Assembly: GCA_963575745.1 (NCBI GenBank)
Contig: CAUYUJ010003609.1
Coordinates: forward strand, 1-64,000
Direction: 5' to 3'
Length of the DNA stretch: 64,000 bases
Source: Prorocentrum cordatum
Taxonomy: Eukaryota; Sar; Dinophyceae; Prorocentrales; Prorocentraceae
In this document: in pieces, positions 62,381 through 64,000 of the stretch
Numbering within the stretch: position 1 is the stretch's first letter
How the letters are laid out: every line of letters starts with the position of its first letter
Translations under genes and position numbers: made by a program
The notes under the pieces: generated by a model
Told to the model about the DNA's origin: nothing
Seen by the model: only the letters and a program-made list of their open reading frames with translations
Databases searched by the model: none

Positions 62381-64000
62381 ATGTCAGGTCTGCGGCTATG
62401 TGGTGGAGCTGTTCGACGTCCTGTGCAGCCTGCCGTTCAAGGCACATTCTTGGTTGAAACCTTCAATGCTTCGGGAGGCCGCGACACGTTGAAGACACGA
62501 TTGCACAGGACGAAAGCTACGGTACTTCTTTGCCAGGAGATAGGATACACCGAGGACAGCTTGGATGATCTCTACTCCTGGGCTCAGAACCGACAGTGGA
62601 AATGCTCTGCCATACCTGCCCGTCGTACGTCAGGAAGCGTTCCCTCAGGCGGAGTTGCGGTGTTTGCTCGAGATGCACTGGGTCTTCGGCATCCACCTCA
62701 AGGGCAGTTGATGTGGGACCACCGCCTTCAGCAGGTTATTGTTGACATCAGCGGATGGCCCCCCATCACGATCTTCAATGTGTATATGCAAGACTCCCTT
62801 GGGGCTGTCGGAATCAATGCTGAGTTGTTAGCCACTGCAGGCCGCGCGATTGCGGCATGTTCTGGGCCTGCAATCATGGGTGGCGACTGGAACATGTCAC
62901 CGACAGATCTGGAGCAAAGCCTTTTTCCGCAGCAGGCGGACATGGTGCTGGCCTTCCCCGCTCAGGTGACGTTCCGAGGAGGCACGGGCACGAGCACTAT
63001 CGACTTTTTCTGCCTCAATGATGCTGTTGTCCGTGGCTATCGGGGAGTCAACTCGGTCATGACCTGGCACAAAAAGGCTCATCGCCCTGTGCAGCTGCAG
63101 CTAGTTGACAATGGGGTGGACGTGCAGCACTATGTGTACTCTGTTTCTCCCAAGTTACCTGTCACCCTGCCGCCAGGGCCGCGCACGAGGCCCATCGACT
63201 GGACGCTGCACCGAGCCCTCGCTGAGCGCACCGTCGAGGTTGCGGCTGACCCTAGCAGTGACGTGGCGGTGGTCTGGGCACTCCTCACACGTGTGTATGG
63301 GCGTTTTGCTGTTTCTTTTGCTGAGTACATCGCGCAGAATGTAGGAGTGGAGCTTCGTGAGCCTAGTGCATATGCCAGAAATCTAGAGCCTCGGTGGGTC
63401 AACGTGACATACCCGACTAAGGACCCGAACGATATGCAGAGTATTGGTCAAGGCTGGCAGTGGTTGCAGAACATGGCCACCACGATCCAAGCGTTATATG
63501 TGAAAGATGATTCCATGGTGCAATGCTCCGAGGAGATCGCTCTGTTTGTGACGTCACCGTACCCAGGACAAGGCCTCAATGCTCGTCTAGACGCCACGGT
63601 TGTGCAGGCGCGAAACCTCATCAATAATATCCCCATGGACATGGACCAGATTCAATCTTTTGTAGATGATTTTGCTGACGATGTTACTCTGGCAGTCAAA
63701 GGTCAGACTAAAGATTCCAATGCTGCATGGGCTGACTGGTGCAGTGCAGCATCTTGCGGCGGCGCTCGACCCCTGCATCGACTCACTAAGGTCAAGGCCA
63801 TCCCGACGCCAGCCGTGGCAGTTGGTATTCAGTCAGGCGACCCTGTTGTTATTGTTGCGCAGGAAGTGGAACTGTATCGTCGTCTGTGGCATGCCTCTGA
63901 TGCTGCTCTCCCTCCTTGGGTACCTGATCGGTCGATGTGCCCGCTCCTGGAGCCAGATGATCTGCGTCGTGCTGCCCTGTCTTTTCCAGTCGGGACGGCC
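62381..64000 (+). CDS. Retroelement ORF2, endonuclease part (runs off the window)
   Basis: ATGTCAGG starts 10 nt after the ORF1 stop. The frame is open for all 540 codons to the last base and has no stop, so it is 3' incomplete. EEP endonuclease: VETFNASG (N29), LLCQEIG (E53), MGGDWNMSP (D169, N171), STIDFFCL (D208), KAHRPVQL (H234), with all catalytic positions present. After about residue 250 a linker precedes the expected RT; FVDDFADD near 63660 resembles an RT motif C, but no motif A or B precedes it. The tight ORF1/ORF2 spacing suggests termination-reinitiation. Confidence 0.85.
   Translation, partial: MSGLRLCGGAVRRPVQPAVQGTFLVETFNASGGRDTLKTRLHRTKATVLLCQEIGYTEDSLDDLYSWAQNRQWKCSAIPARRTSGSVPSGGVAVFARDALGLRHPPQGQLMWDHRLQQVIVDISGWPPITIFNVYMQDSLGAVGINAELLATAGRAIAACSGPAIMGGDWNMSPTDLEQSLFPQQADMVLAFPAQVTFRGGTGTSTIDFFCLNDAVVRGYRGVNSVMTWHKKAHRPVQLQLVDNGVDVQHYVYSVSPKLPVTLPPGPRTRPIDWTLHRALAERTVEVAADPSSDVAVVWALLTRVYGRFAVSFAEYIAQNVGVELREPSAYARNLEPRWVNVTYPTKDPNDMQSIGQGWQWLQNMATTIQALYVKDDSMVQCSEEIALFVTSPYPGQGLNARLDATVVQARNLINNIPMDMDQIQSFVDDFADDVTLAVKGQTKDSNAAWADWCSAASCGGARPLHRLTKVKAIPTPAVAVGIQSGDPVVIVAQEVELYRRLWHASDAALPPWVPDRSMCPLLEPDDLRRAALSFPVGTA

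Larger units (their letters stand above)
61183..64000 (+). mobile_element. Non-LTR retroelement, 5' half, continuing past the window
   Basis: (TCC)n, then ORF1 (zinc/coiled coil), 10 nt, ORF2 with an endonuclease. The junction after (TCC)n reads AGCCGTACTGGCACAGG, which could be an SL shortened by about six bases, but this is uncertain. The RT would lie beyond base 64000. Confidence 0.8.

Noticed and set aside
63655-63690. FVDDFADD as an RT catalytic motif
   Set aside because: No motif A or B upstream within ORF2. It lies where the EN-RT linker is expected.

Overview
The window looks like nuclear DNA of a dinoflagellate (Dinophyceae; genus not decidable from this sequence). Three lines of sequence evidence support this. 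First, there are four genomic copies of the 22-nt dinoflagellate spliced leader (SL; it begins CCGTAGCC and ends TTGGCTCAAG), which is normally added to mRNA only by trans-splicing. Second, one clear host gene, CFAP20, has a GC-AG intron of the type dinoflagellates use often. Third, genes are very sparse and lie in GC-rich, repeat-saturated DNA with several non-LTR retroelements. Almost every other long reading frame in the window is a by-product of tandem repeats (poly-Ser, poly-Leu, Arg/Glu, Asp or Ile runs) and is not annotated as a gene.

Layout. 0-3.6 kb: degenerate G-rich repeats, (GGA)n tracts, a short SL-tagged insert and an ~80-bp repeat. 3.6-7.6 kb (+): non-LTR retroelement with endonuclease (EN), reverse transcriptase (RT) and C2H2-type fingers, interrupted by a T-rich tract. 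7.7-8.4 kb (+): an unrecognised basic protein with strong GC3 codon use. 9.8-16.9 kb (-): a nearly complete SL-headed retroelement with ORF1 (zinc/coiled coil) and ORF2 (EN-RT-RNase H-Cys tail), bounded on both sides by (GGA)n on the + strand. 17-25 kb: inverted-repeat elements, T-rich tracts and a repeated 36-bp module. 26-31.4 kb: (CT)n, a 152-bp satellite, then a 102-bp satellite bordered by a third repeat. 32-35 kb: (GGA)n and 1.3 kb of (GAT)n. 36.0-36.9 kb (+): CFAP20. 37-42 kb: MITE, 21-bp/158-bp repeat, (GTT)n, and a decayed SL relic heading a short acidic ORF. 42.4-49.0 kb (-): a frame-broken second SL-headed retroelement. 49.5-55 kb: a run of different satellites. 55.7-61.2 kb: a large GGA/TCC inverted pair, hairpin elements and more minisatellites. 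61.2-64 kb (+): the 5' half of another retroelement, with an intact ORF1 and an ORF2 still open at the window edge.

The main biological story is the retroelement group. In the 9.8-16.9 kb and 42.4-49.0 kb elements the SL sits at the 5' end of the sense strand directly after a (TCC)n tract, and a hairpin-containing leader is conserved between them. The best element ends in (TCC)n on its 3' side too. This suggests elements that are trans-spliced at a fixed site, reverse transcribed with the SL, and inserted into (TCC)n/(GGA)n microsatellites. None of the function calls was checked against a database; they rest on motifs visible in the translations.
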